This document shows, one piece after another, positions 34,115-44,576 of a stretch of 64,000 nucleotides of DNA (its first letter is position 1; each line of letters opens with the position of its first letter). Both the position numbers and the translations under genes were made by a program. A model generated the notes under the pieces. The model was not told the origin of the DNA. It ran no database searches and saw only the letters and a program-made list of their open reading frames with translations. Source of the stretch: Hordeum vulgare subsp. vulgare. Its lineage: Eukaryota > Streptophyta > Magnoliopsida > Poales > Poaceae. The stretch covers positions 535,316,316 to 535,380,315 of the forward strand of contig NC_058519.1 in assembly GCF_904849725.1 (NCBI RefSeq). The letters are read 5' to 3'.

Positions 34115-35396
34115 GATTGCTACAGGAAACGTCGGCTTGGAGCTCGCCCGATTCTCGTCTTCGTGACCCCTTTGACGCCGGTGACTCCGGCCACCCCAAC
34201 ACCTCCCTCAACCTCCACAAGAACAGTGACAACCTCTTAAGCTCATTCATGTACCCACCTCTCCTTGTCGTGCCACTGAGCACCGCCACCTCTGTCGCTA
34301 GAGGTTGGCGATGATCTGCCAAGTGGGGCCGCTTGTCCGCCTCTCGCCTCTCTCCCTCTCTCCTCCTGTCGCTGACCACTCGGCCCCGTGCGACATGTTT
34401 AAACCTGACACCGTGCGCACACCTGGCTCTCTCAGGCCTGGTTCACTAGCTAGGCCGGGACGGTTGGGCAGGCTCTGGCCCAAAGGCATAGTAGCCCTTT
34501 TATTTTTCTTTTTCTAGCATTTATAATATTCTCTCTAGATAAAATATTAACCCAAATCCAATGATTTCGATTTCTAAAAATTTATAATATTGCAACCTAT
34601 TTAATAGTGCCACTTGTGCAATTTTTGGAAAAAGTTTTAGACATCATTTTATTTTAAAACCTTATTTAAAGCATTTTAGCTCCGCGTTAAATTACTATTC
34701 ACCACTTTTTACACTTCAAAACTAAAACCTAATAATTTTCACAATGCTAATAATCACCCTAGTACTTTAAAATAAGTTAACATTTTCTAAGTTTTTTTCT
34801 GTGTTTTTTGTCGTGCTCTTAATTTTGCCCGTTATATTGCGACGAATACATTGCATTGTGGATGAAGATTTTAGACAAGAAGGATTTTAAGACCCCAAGG
34901 ACTTTGTTGAGCCAGGCAAGCAACCCTTTGACCATGACTATGAAACCCTTTCATGCATGTCAAATAGCACCCTATTTTCGTTGCATTTGAATCATGTTGA
35001 ACCGGTGACCACCTTTGTGGGTTATCTCTAAAACTCCTTGTTGGTACTTGCACTCGAGCATGACCCTACCATTCTATGAGGGTTGTGCGGGTGGGAAGTA
35101 GATAGGATGCTAAAGTATTTGCTACACAAATGGGATGGAAAACATGCATGGTGTCGGAAAGGAAATGATTTCAAAGACCTTTCGAAAACCCCGTGGGGTG
35201 CCACTAATGCTCGAGGGAGATGGTGTTGAGCTAGGTAAGCGCTTGAGAAAGAAGTGGGGTACCGAGGCAAGTGGGTGTGTTGTTTTTGAAAAAGTATTGG
35301 TTTAAGTTGTGACTGTTACTCCAACCTTACATGTACGACCACAATACCCCTTATGGGACGAGGCTTTGTTGATTACTATGGTCAGTACTATGGGAC
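34115..35396 (+). mobile_element. Unclassified LTR-retrotransposon fragment
   Basis: No coding region. It has a GC-rich start (34130-34480), an AT-rich middle, and a segment with GGATTTTAAGACCCCAAGG and GAGCCAGGCAAGCAACCC that resembles long Triticeae Gypsy LTRs from memory. It is cut on the right by a partial Gypsy LTR at about 35397. Confidence 0.4.
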
Positions 35397-35924
35397 AAGG
35401 CAATGGTGTTGATAAAGAAGCCCTCCGTGTCCAAATCCCCCTCCGACAGGGCACCAGAACGGTCCACACATGGTATCTTGCGGAGAAAGAAGCTTGCGGC
35501 GGCGGAAAAGTATTTTCGTGGCTCTCTTCTTTGGTTTCGGAATTTTAGAGAATTTATAGGCAAAAGAGGTAGGGCAAAGGAGCCACGTGGGGCCCACAAG
35601 CCTGCCAGGCACGCCCCCCAGGCTGCGGCTAGGGGGCTTGTGACCTCCCCCGAGGTCTCCTGCCTTGGTTCTCAAGTCCCCTGCGTATCTTCTGTTATGG
35701 AAAAAATCATCCCGCGGGTTTTATTCCGTTTGGACTCCGTTTAATATTCTTCTCTGAAAAAGGTCAAAAACACGGAAAAAACATAAACTCACACTTGGCA
35801 CTGAGTTAATAGGTTAGTCCCAAAAAATATATAAAATAGCATATTCATGCATATAAAACATCCAAAGTTGACAAGATAATAGCATGGAACCATAAAAAAT
35901 TGTAGATACGTTGGAGAAGTATCA
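35397..35924 (-). mobile_element. Truncated LTR of the gag-protease Gypsy family
   Basis: It matches the U3 half of the LTRs at 23324 and 61219, from AGGCAATGGTGTTGAT to the LTR terminus GAAGTATCA at 35924. About 1 kb of R/U5 is missing. The GC-rich hairpin is at about 35594-35643. Confidence 0.8.
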
Positions 35925-36403
35925 GCTACCAAGTGGGTTGTGGGTGGGACATAAAATTCCATGTATCCTGCCTCAAGACTGATCCAAGCATAGGTCGAGG
36001 ACGGGTCACCCATAAAATCCATAGTTTGGATCCGAGCCAGTGTCTCGTTCAACAACGAGAAATTAGCCACACTATTTTCCTGAATTCTTGTGGATTTGAT
36101 CTGCGGTGTGTCGGCACAGGGGACATGCTTGGCCAAGATTGACCCTTGGTCTTTGTATGCTTTGATCGGGTCCAAGCTCAAAGCCGGGTATGGGGTAAGG
36201 CTCGACCCGGTGATGGGGCCGAGCGGGAGGCTCGAAGTTAAAGCTTTAAGGTTTCCAGGCTCATTGATCGATGCCATGAGCCCAATAAGGATCAGATCGC
36301 CATGTGCATTGGTAACGCACTCTAAGCCATCGAACTTGATCTGTTAGTTAGGGATCAAGGCATCCCTGTTGTTGATGTTATTGCCAGTGATCAAACGAGC
36401 CAT
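35925..36403 (-). pseudogene. N-terminal polyprotein fragment of the Fatima-like Gypsy
   Basis: ATG at 36403 starts MARLITGNNINNRDALIPN, followed by a stop. The frame then continues KFDGLECVTNAHGDLILIG and LPLGPITGSSLTPYPALSLD to about 35935, where the Gypsy LTR fragment begins and supplies unrelated codons. This N-terminal extension precedes the gag core in Fatima-like elements. No gag core, protease or polymerase remains. The single stop and the truncation make it a relic. Confidence 0.5.
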
Positions 36404-36431
36404 CGATCCTTTGGTGACCGCACAACGGAAC

Positions 36432-36449
36432 TCTCAACGACGGCACCAA
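36432..36449 (-). promoter_or_regulatory. Primer-binding site of the Fatima-like element
   Basis: The minus strand reads TTGGTGCCGTCGTTGAG just inside the LTR end, in the expected place and with a TGGTGCC start. Confidence 0.55.
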
Positions 36450-36943
36450 TGTCAGTATCCAAACCGGTGGATCTTGGGTAGGGGGTCCCGAGCTATGGAT
36501 CTTGGATCAATGGTAATAGGAATAGGGGATACGATGCTTACCTAGGTTCGGGCCCTCTTGATAGAGGTAAAACCCTATGTCCCACTCTTGTTTATATTGA
36601 TGATGGAGTATCGAGTCCAGAGTTGAACTGCCTCGAGATTGTATGGTGTGGACTAAACCCTAGGAGTAATGATGTTGTGGATGATCTCTATGAACTAAAA
36701 CCCTCTGGTTTATATAGACACCAGGGGTACCTAGGGTTACATATAGTCGATTACATCCGAGCACAAACATGCTGATATTATCATCTTTCCTTGGAGCACA
36801 TGCCAAGGCTTCGGAAGTTTCCATCTTGAACGGCGCGTCATGTTATAGTTTGACCCTCCAGTGATAGTCATAGAGCGGCCCATGAGTCCGGCCCGTAGTG
36901 ATAGGCCGATAGCCTCAGGACCCCTTAGTCCAAGACTCCCTCA
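36450..36943 (-). mobile_element. Fatima-like 5' LTR (494 bp)
   Basis: On the minus strand it starts TGAGGGAGTC at 36943 and ends GGATACTGACA at 36450. A TATA box GTCTATATAAACC is at about 36709-36721 on that strand. Confidence 0.65.
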
Positions 36944-37313
36944 CCCCTATTGTGCCCTCCCGACTTTGTTTTCTTACTGAATGCGTGTTTCGTGAGGGAA
37001 AAACATTATAGATACTCCTGTATGTTTTGACCACCGCATCACAAGTTTCTCCTTTGTTCTTGTTTTGGGCCATTTTCCTCACAGATCTAGATCGCCCTGA
37101 CGTCATCAAGCTTCTCCAAGCACAAGTTCAACGAGTAGGTCATCAACCCTTATCTTCCGGAGGTGATGAAACACCCTTAAGCGATTGAGATGCGTGAGGG
37201 GGTGCTTCTCATCTGAGACTTTCAAGTATAAAGAAGGAGGGAAGCGAGAAGGCCAGGCTTGGAGCAGTGGAATAGGAGATCTTGAAGTGTTAAGGGATTA
37301 TGCAGCATGGACT
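36944..37313. other. Unclassified sequence, left of the solo LTR
   Basis: No gene supported. Together with 38869-39221 it formed one stretch before the solo LTR inserted at GGACT. A short plus-strand frame crosses the repaired junction (MQHG, then NHSMIMDFAREHK) but is only about 60 codons and matches nothing I recognise. Confidence 0.35.
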
Positions 37314-38863
37314 TGCTACTTCTTAACCTTGCGTTGGTTTTCCCTTGAAGAGCAAAGGGTGATGCAGCAAAGTAGATAAGTATTTCCCTCAGTTTGTTGA
37401 GAACCAAGGTATCAATCCACTAGGAGGAACAAGCAAGGCCCCAACCATAATACCTACACAAATAATCAAACACTTGCACCCAACGCTAAAAAGGGGTTGT
37501 CAATCCCTTCAGAGTTATTTGCAAAGATGAGATCTGGTAGAGATAGATATAAAAGATTGCGGAAACAAAAGTAAATAACTTACAGCAATATATTTTTGGT
37601 AATTTTGGTTTATAGAGCTGAAAATATAATATGGAAAATAGACCTGGGGGCCATAGGTTTCACTAGAGGCTTCTCTCATAAAGGAAAATAATACAGTGGA
37701 TGAACAAATTACTGTCGAGCAATTGATAGAAAAGTGAATAATTATGAAGATATCCAAGGCAATGATTATGCATATAGGCATCACGTCCGTGTCAAGTAAA
37801 CTGAAACGATTCTGCATCTACTACTATTACTCCACACATTGATCGACTCCTGCCTGCATCTAGAGTATTAAGTTCATGAAGAACAGAGTAACGCATTAAG
37901 TAAGATGACATGATGTAGATGGATAAACTCAAGCAGTATGATGAAAACCCCATCTTTTTATCCTCGACGGCAACAATACAATACGTGCCTTGCTACCCCT
38001 ACTATGTCACTCGGTGAGGACACCACAAGATTGAACTCAAAACTAATCACTTCGCCCATTGCAAGAATTACCAATCTAGTTGGCCAAACCAAAAAAATAA
38101 CTCAAAGAGACTTGCTAAGATATGAAATCATGCATATAAGAATTCAGAAGAGATCCAAATAATATTCATAGATAATCTGAACATAAACTCACAACTCATC
38201 GAATCTCGACAAACACACCGCAAAAGAGTATTACATCGAATAGATCTCCATGAAGATCATTAAGAACATGGTATTGAAGATCAAAGAGAGAGAAGAATCC
38301 ATCTAGCTACTAGCTATGGACCCGTAGGTCTGTGGTGAACTACTGACGCATCATTGGAGGGGCAATGGAGCTGATGTAGATGCCCTCCATGATCAATTCC
38401 CTATCCGCCAGATTACCGGAAAAGGCTCCCAGATTGGATCTCGCGGGAACAAAGGCTCTCGGCGGCGGAAAAGTATTTTCGTGGCTCCCTTTTGCAACGG
38501 GGGAATATTTGGGAATTTATAGGTCGAAGAATAGGGTTAGGAGATCTACAAGGGACCCACAAGCTAGGGGGCGCGCCCTGCAGGCTTATGGCCTCCCGGC
38601 AGGTGTCCTCCCCCTACTTCAAGTCTTCTGGGTTTCTTCTGGTTTAAGAAAAATCATTCCATAGATTTTATTATGTTTGGACTCTATTTAATATTCCTTA
38701 TCCGCAATACTCAAAAACATGGAAAAAATAGAAACTGGCACTAGGCTCTAGATTAATAGTTTAGTCCCAAAAAACTAACATATTAATGCATATAAAACAT
38801 CCAAAATAGGTAATATAATAGCATGGAACAATCAAAAGTTATAGATACGTTGGAGATGTATCA
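37314..38863 (-). mobile_element. Solo LTR of the gag-protease Gypsy family
   Basis: It starts TGCTACTTCTTAACC and ends GAGATGTATCA, 1550 bp. It is flanked by perfect duplications GGACT (37309-37313 and 38864-38868). No internal sequence remains. The promoter hairpin is weakened: left arm CCCACAAGC, right arm GCTTATGGCC. Confidence 0.9.
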
Positions 38864-38868
38864 GGACT

Positions 38869-39221
38869 CAACGCTAATCACTCCATGATTATGGATTTTG
38901 CTCGCGAGCATAAAATGGACATCAAGGAGGTTGTAAAGGCGATCGTTAAGCTACACACCAAGCATCAAGGCCTTCAGCTCAAATCTATGATCTACAAAAC
39001 CAAAACTGTGAGTATGAATCTCAATTCAAGAGGACGAGCATAGCTATAGATTTCAAAATTTTGGAGACCAATTCTTCCTTATTTGACGGAGATGCCATGG
39101 AAGACGGAGGACAAGCCTACTACTTCATCAGCACCATCACCCAAGAAGGAAACTTGATTACACGGGTATGGGAACCACCCTTAGCTTGTTCAAAGCCTAG
39201 GGTAGGTGCCCTAGTATTCTA
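38869..39221. other. Unclassified sequence, right of the solo LTR
   Basis: Low-identity remnant with a short open frame (DFAREHKMDIKEVVKAIVK) that stops at about 39042. It ends where a Copia LTR-like sequence begins. Confidence 0.35.
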
Positions 39222-39529
39222 GGAGATATGCCCTAGAGGCAATAATAATAGTGATTATGTATCTCCAAGTTTGTAATTAATGCTTATGTTCCATGCTATA
39301 ACTACAATGATTCTCGAGTCTACAATAACAATGAGGCTCAAAGGGAAACTCATTTGCACGTGTCGTATAATAAATGATAAAACGTATTCCTAGTTATGCC
39401 TCTAAGATTAGATCAAGTATTGTGTGATGATCTTGTTTTCCTGGTCATGGGCAAGACTATGCCGACAATTTTGACGGCTGAATCCTAGAAGAACATTTGT
39501 GTTGAATCGACCCGAATTGATGTTATGCT
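39222..39529 (+). mobile_element. Copia LTR fragment, left part
   Basis: AGATATGCCCTAGAGGCAAT is the Angela/BARE-type LTR start, lacking its first bases. It continues to the TSD GCT (39527-39529) beside the CACTA element. Confidence 0.65.
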
Positions 39530-39559
39530 CACTACACCACGACACTCTATTCCCTACTG

Positions 39560-39780
39560 GCGTTTGTTGGCAAAAGTCATTTTCGCCGGCCGACAGTTCA
39601 TTGGAAAAACTTTTAAGCGAGTGTTGGTTGGGAAAACATTTGTACGCCGAGAGATGGTCGGTCGGGAATACATAAGTCGTTACTATTAAACGGTCGGTCG
39701 GGAAAGATCGTATTCCCATCCAGCGATCGGTCGGAAAATATTGCCGACCAACAGTGGATAGTAAATGGGCCTGGGCGCGT
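39560..39780. repeat. Left sub-terminal repeats of the CACTA element
   Basis: Short units such as GGTCGGTCGGGAA, TTGGTTGGGAAAAC and GATCGGTCGGAAAAT recur. They mirror those at the other end in inverted orientation. In CACTA elements such arrays bind the accessory transposase protein. Confidence 0.75.
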
Positions 39781-39950
39781 GGTCGAAAACTTTTAGAGCG
39801 CGCAATCGAAAACTTTTAGCGCGCCCCAGCCCGTGAATTTTTGTCTGTGAACCTAATACTACAGAGGGCGCCTCACTCAATCCCCTTTCTCCTCATCTCG
39901 ATCCACCCCCTCTCTCTCTCTCTCGTGCGGCGTCGCTAGGGTTCCGATTC

Positions 39951-40223
39951 ATGCTGCCGCCGCTGCCGCCGATGGCCATCGTAGGAGCCGTCCCTGCTTC
40001 CTCGTTGATACATAGCCAAAGTTGTCGCTCCTTCCACCACCAGCCACCCGACTCGCGAGCGTGCGACCCTCCTCCCACCTGTCGCCTACTGAGGCCACCT
40101 CACCCGCTCCTTCCCATGGCGCCACTGCCCCAACCCATGCCCAGCTCCCTCTTCCCTCCTTTCCATGGCAGCAGATCTGAAGAGTGGGGGCAAGGGCCCT
40201 TCGCTCCCGGTGGCCTGAAGTGA
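39951..40223 (+). CDS. GC-rich ORF of 90 residues inside the CACTA element, exon-like
   Basis: The ATG at 39951 follows a CT-rich leader and GCTAGGGTTCCGATTC, a layout typical of grass gene 5' ends. The product starts MLPPLPPMAIVGAVPASSL, is rich in proline, serine and arginine, and stops at 40223. A donor-like ATGGGTAAGATC at about 40281-40292 and acceptor-like GGGTTGCAG and CACTGCAG near 41145 and 41565 suggest a spliced transcription unit. I recognise no domain. It could be a captured host gene fragment, a decayed transposase gene 5' end, or chance. Confidence 0.3.
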   Translation: MLPPLPPMAIVGAVPASSLIHSQSCRSFHHQPPDSRACDPPPTCRLLRPPHPLLPMAPLPQPMPSSLFPPFHGSRSEEWGQGPFAPGGLK

Positions 40224-41919
40224 GGTGTGTGGCCTCTGCTCCCTCCGTATCTGGCGAACTAGGAACATTGCGGCAACGACATGGGTAAGATCTTCCTCCC
40301 GCATATGGTACCCCTCCTCTCCTATCTACCAGATCTTCCTCCCGCATATTGTTGGTGGTGGACAACTGGTTGCTTGTCTTGTCTCCCAGATCTTGTTGTG
40401 GCTGATTTCACTCCATGAGAGGATGTGCTGCCCAGACCATCGGAAAAAGCAACGGGTGGAAGAAACATTAATTGTTGACTCCCAGCAGGTCCTAATACTC
40501 CTTGGCGCGAGCGCAACAAATTTTGTTGATGTTGACCTTGAAAACTTGCTTGAGTTGGAGCATGTTGATAATCGTTGGAAGGAGGAATGGGATTGAAGAA
40601 ATTAGGTGGTGGAAAGGCTTGGCTATATGGGATTTGGAGGGAATTTGTGGTAGGCTGGTGTGGCTAGAACCTCTCAGTAGTAGACTCCAGAATTTCATCT
40701 TCTTGTTGGTTATTTGGGGAATTATGACTTGCATGCTCCTTGTTTGGATCCATCTTTAATTTGAGAAGCTGATGAACTTGTGTTTGAACAAAAACTAATG
40801 GTTCCCTTGCGTGTTTAAATAGGCACTGTGGAGGTTTGATTGGATGAAGAAGTTCAACAGATAGTTGGTCAACATCATTTTTTTAGACACACAAGATTGG
40901 CTGGTAGAAATCAGATGGGGACAGAGAGTAGGTATTTGTTGGACAGGCTGTTTCAAGATTCTATCAAAGACCTTATCTTAGCTCGTCTTGAAGAATTTTC
41001 TTTGCCCGTGTTTTTTGCCTAGATACCGTCCCCAGGTACCATCTGCTGTTATTCTGCCTGCTTTGCACGTGACTTGGTTATTTTCCTGATTTGTGATTTG
41101 CTTTAGTCAATTCTGCAAGCTTAGATTAACTTGTGCTTTGGGTTGCAGGATGATACGAGAGAAGTAGACAAAATGTATTGGAATACAAGTCCCCGCGTCT
41201 CCCACCGCCACTAATCCTGAGTCTATTCAGGATGAAGACGGGCAGAAGATGGATGTCGTTCCTGCAGATCAAGGTTTTCAACCACTGGGACCGGGTAGTA
41301 CACTACATGATTACGTGCTTCAATTTTCTAGCTACTACAACTCACATGTATCATCTAGAATCATTTATGTCTCTTCTGCCCTATGTTGAATTTGCATAAC
41401 AACTTGCAAACAACTCCTTGCACCACTTAGTGTGTGACAGATTTCATTCAGTGCTGCATGCACAAACATCCATATATATCTACCAGTAATCAATTTTTTG
41501 GCTGTTAATTTCCTTTGTCCTGACTATTAATGTAGCGTGCAAATGTTAACTCTTGATGCCACTGCAGGGACCATCATATTTGCAACATGTTGTGGACAGG
41601 CAACTTTATTCGGACCTAATAGCGACAGTGAGAGGAGTGGAGCTTGTAATCGCAACAGGCCATTTGCCTAGGGAATTGATTACCGTAGCGCTCCGTTCGC
41701 TAGGTGCACAAGGAGGTATACATTGTCTTTTATATATAACTAGATGATGTCCCGCACGTTGCTGAGGGAACCTTAATAAAACATATGCATAAATAGATGC
41801 TAAAAAATAAAACGGTAGCAAAAACAAATTTAAGAATGCTCTCGGATTATATTCTAAAAACAATAGTGCATATGAAACATGGGACAAGGAATCTCTTCAC
41901 TTCAATACATATCTTCCTT

Positions 41920-42010
41920 AATAACTTAAACCGTAATTATTTTAAAGCGCCTATTCACCCCCCCCCTCTAGGTGACATCCACGTCCTTTCAATGCGTTTA
42001 TCTAGAGTAT
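41920..42010 (+). other. Possible LTR-end relic in the CACTA interior
   Basis: TTCACCCCCCCCCTCTAGG followed by TGACATCCACGTCCTTTCA resembles, from memory, the 3' ends of some Triticeae LTRs that precede a Met-type primer site. The primer site itself is absent. From about 41733 (ACTAGATGATGTCCCGCACG) to 42480 the sequence is AT-rich and non-coding. Confidence 0.25.
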
Positions 42011-43089
42011 AGCTATACACAAAACATCTTTCCTGAGCTGACATGTGAAGGTAACTTGATCCATCCTATTTACTTTGTGAAATTTAAAGTCAAAATAAGG
42101 GATGTATTCACCAACTAATCAACCTCCTTTCATGAAGAATAGTACAAAAAACTTTATGCTTAGCACACATGTTACTTAAGTTGTCTTAGTAAGATCTATA
42201 AATTTGTATAATAAGTTTGCACAAGTGTAGTCCTTGAAAATCAAATTAAATAACTAGATAAGCATTGCTCATTAGTTGTGAGATGCCAAAAAGTGAAATG
42301 ACCTCAATGAGATGTTGACAATACTACGAATGCACAAGAACGAATGATTTATATAGTACAAAATTAATAATTGTATAAACACAAATAAATGCTTACCCTT
42401 CTGGCTAGCTCAAGATCATGCACACTCAAGGTTTTTTCTTGCCTATGCCAATAAATTAATTTATCTTATTTTAATGTGAAGAAACAAATGCCTTTGCTGA
42501 CCTATCAACTCCTTATGGAGATGGTGGGTCGGCTGGGGTGATCTCAGTCGAGGATCAACGTTAGTATTAACACATGGCTATTGAATTCTCTGTATTTATT
42601 ATTATTTACATTTTTGAGAATGTGATGATCCTCTATGTTTGATTTTTTATTTTGTAGTGTAGTTTCTAATAGTGTATTATAATTGAAAATTGTTTAAATT
42701 TTGTAGGAAGCAAACAAAAGGACTTCACTCCCATGGAACCATGAAGCCAATGATCTACGTCAACTAGATGTTTGATATTTTATTTTGTACAACTGATGTC
42801 TCATGCATGCCTCTTTTACATGTACTTTTGTGCACCTGATGTATGCTCATTTTGTACAACTTATGTCTCATACATGCATCTTTTACCTATCCTTTTGTGA
42901 ACACGGTGTATGGTATCTGAGTAGTTATGTTTAGAACCGACTTAAGTGTGTGTATGTGACAAATAGTTAATGGAATAAAAAATGTTTGGTGGACCTGAAG
43001 TGAGCCTAATCGGTGTCTTGGTGATTGTACTTAGAAGACATGAACTATATGTATGTGACAATTAGTACCATATGTAAGGTGTGGTTGGC

Positions 43090-43493
43090 TGAAGAAAATG
43101 TTTATGAATTGTTGGTCGACGAAGAAAAACCCTTTCTAATTGTTGGTCGGCAAAACAAACCTTGTCTGATAGTCGGTTGGCAAAGGCTAACACCAGGCCC
43201 AACATAATGTTGGTCGGGAAAGAATACCATGTCCAATAGTCGGTCGGGAAAGGCACATGGTTTCCCTAACAAACTGTTGGTCGGGAAAGGCCCATGACAG
43301 GCCCAACAGACTGTTGGTCAGGAAAGATACTCCATAGCCGTCAAGCAGTCGGTCGGGAAATCTATGTCGGTCTAGAAAGGGTTTTCCCGTCTGGACTTTC
43401 CCGAACAAACATTGTCGGTCGGCAATAGTTTTTCCCGTCTGACTGTTTATTGGAAAAACTCGTATTCCCAACCGAACTGTCTGTCGGGGAAGC
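43090..43493. repeat. Right sub-terminal repeats of the CACTA element
   Basis: GTTGGTCGGGAAAG, AGTCGGTCGGGAAA, GTCGGTCGGCAA and similar units recur at roughly 30-45 bp intervals up to the terminal inverted repeat. Confidence 0.8.
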
Positions 43494-43513
43494 AGTGTCG
43501 TGGTGTAGTGGCT

Positions 43514-43767
43514 ATGAGATACATTCATCACAGGTAACTGGTTTATTACAATAAGAAAGTTAATGTTTGCATAATTCCTTAGGCCATGAGAGTATCGAGT
43601 TCCTTCATGCATGCTTCATGAACTTTGGGGTTTGTTAAACATCCTTTGTAACACGACGACTTTTACGGTTTCACGAAAAAGTATGAAAAATAACTTATTA
43701 GCTCAAGATGGGGATTTACTCCTCCGACGATGGAGAGATCTTCTTACAGACCTCTCGGTGTTAAGGT
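43514..43767 (+). mobile_element. Copia LTR fragment, right part
   Basis: It resumes after the second GCT (43511-43513). CCTTAGGCCATGAGAGTATC resembles Angela-group LTR interior. It is cut at 43767 by the Tat-like Gypsy LTR. Confidence 0.6.
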
Positions 43768-44576
43768 TGTCGGTGTTCTGGGAATGGCGGTACCCAGAAC
43801 TGCATGCCTGTGGCCCAGGGCTGGCCCACTTCATTAAGCAAACAAGATCGGGCACGGCACCACTCAGGGCAAGGCCCTCGCGGGGGCCCCAACCTCGCGA
43901 GGAGGAGGAGCATCAAGACCCGCAAGGGGCCTCCTCAGGACCTCTCCGGAGCGGCGGAGATCCTGAGGCAAGACCCGGCCTATGGAGTCAAGGATGACGC
44001 AGGGAAAGGATAGGCGAGCAGCGGATTGCAGGACGGTGCAGTTTCCCCTTTCGTGCAACAGAGGGAAGGACGTACGCTGGTTCCCAAGGCATCTTCCAAA
44101 GGATTCCATTATGGTGCAACAAGGCCGCCACCGCCCGCCAGCAGGACGGACGGCATCCCTGGACCCGTCCCTGCCGCGTTGACAGCCAATTTGCAGGCGA
44201 AGACCACCTTTGGGCAGGGGAGCATATTCCCCTGTTCCCCTTCAAAATTGGGCATTATGGGATCCCTTCCCGCCCTTCCGATAAGGGAAGAGGACCCAGG
44301 CCACCGCTATATATAGAGGATAGGGTACTTCATAGAGGCCCCCGATTCATTGATTCACCCACCGGCATCGCACAAAGGCCACCCAGCCACCGGCGGCCCT
44401 CGAACAATGTACTAGTTCATCCACCAACCTCCACGAGGGGCAATCCACCAAAGCAGGAGTAGGGTCTTACGCTTCTCAGCGGTCTGAACCTAGGTAAACT
44501 GCCGTGTTCTGTGTCTTCCTCGCCATCGAGCGAGTTCTGTGCCATACCCTGCGAGTAGCGAGTTAGGTGAGGCAAG
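43768..44576 (+). mobile_element. Tat-like 5' LTR, left part
   Basis: Starts TGTCGGTGTTCTGGGAATGG and contains CGCTATATATAGAGG (TATA box, 44307-44316). It is interrupted at the TSD GCAAG (44572-44576). Confidence 0.75.
44307..44316 (+). promoter_or_regulatory. TATA box of the Tat-like LTR
   Basis: GCTATATATAGAGG in a GC-rich context; a start site about 30 bp downstream would fall near CTTCATAGAGGCC. Confidence 0.6.

Larger units (their letters stand above)
35925..36943 (-). mobile_element. 5' end of a Fatima-like Gypsy element
   Basis: Minus-strand LTR at 36450-36943, primer site at 36432-36449, then leader and the N-terminal part of the polyprotein to 35925. There the element is cut by the adjoining LTR fragment. 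The LTR start TGAGGGAGTCTTGGACTAAG and the terminus with GGATACTGACA recall RLG_Fatima-type LTRs. Confidence 0.65.
39530..43510. mobile_element. CACTA (En/Spm) DNA transposon, non-autonomous, 3981 bp
   Basis: Perfect 17-bp terminal inverted repeats CACTACACCACGACACT lie at 39530-39546 and 43494-43510, with 3-bp duplications GCT on both sides. Sub-terminal regions carry many GGTCGG(T)CGGGAAA-type repeats. No transposase TNPD/TNP2 domain is visible. The interior has a GC-rich exon-like block and several splice-like sites. This combination is diagnostic of the CACTA superfamily; movement would need transposase in trans. Confidence 0.92.

Noticed and set aside
36944..39221. A host gene interrupted by the solo LTR
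   Set aside because: After removing the LTR and one GGACT copy, the longest frame is only about 60 codons, with stops on both sides and no recognisable domain.
41733..42480. A separate MITE or nested Copia in the CACTA interior
   Set aside because: No terminal inverted repeats or target duplication could be defined. Only weak resemblance to an LTR end near 41950 was noted.
43611..44316. GC-rich ORFs around 43600-44300
   Set aside because: They fall in the U3/R part of the Tat-like LTR. Overlapping open frames on both strands reflect GC content.
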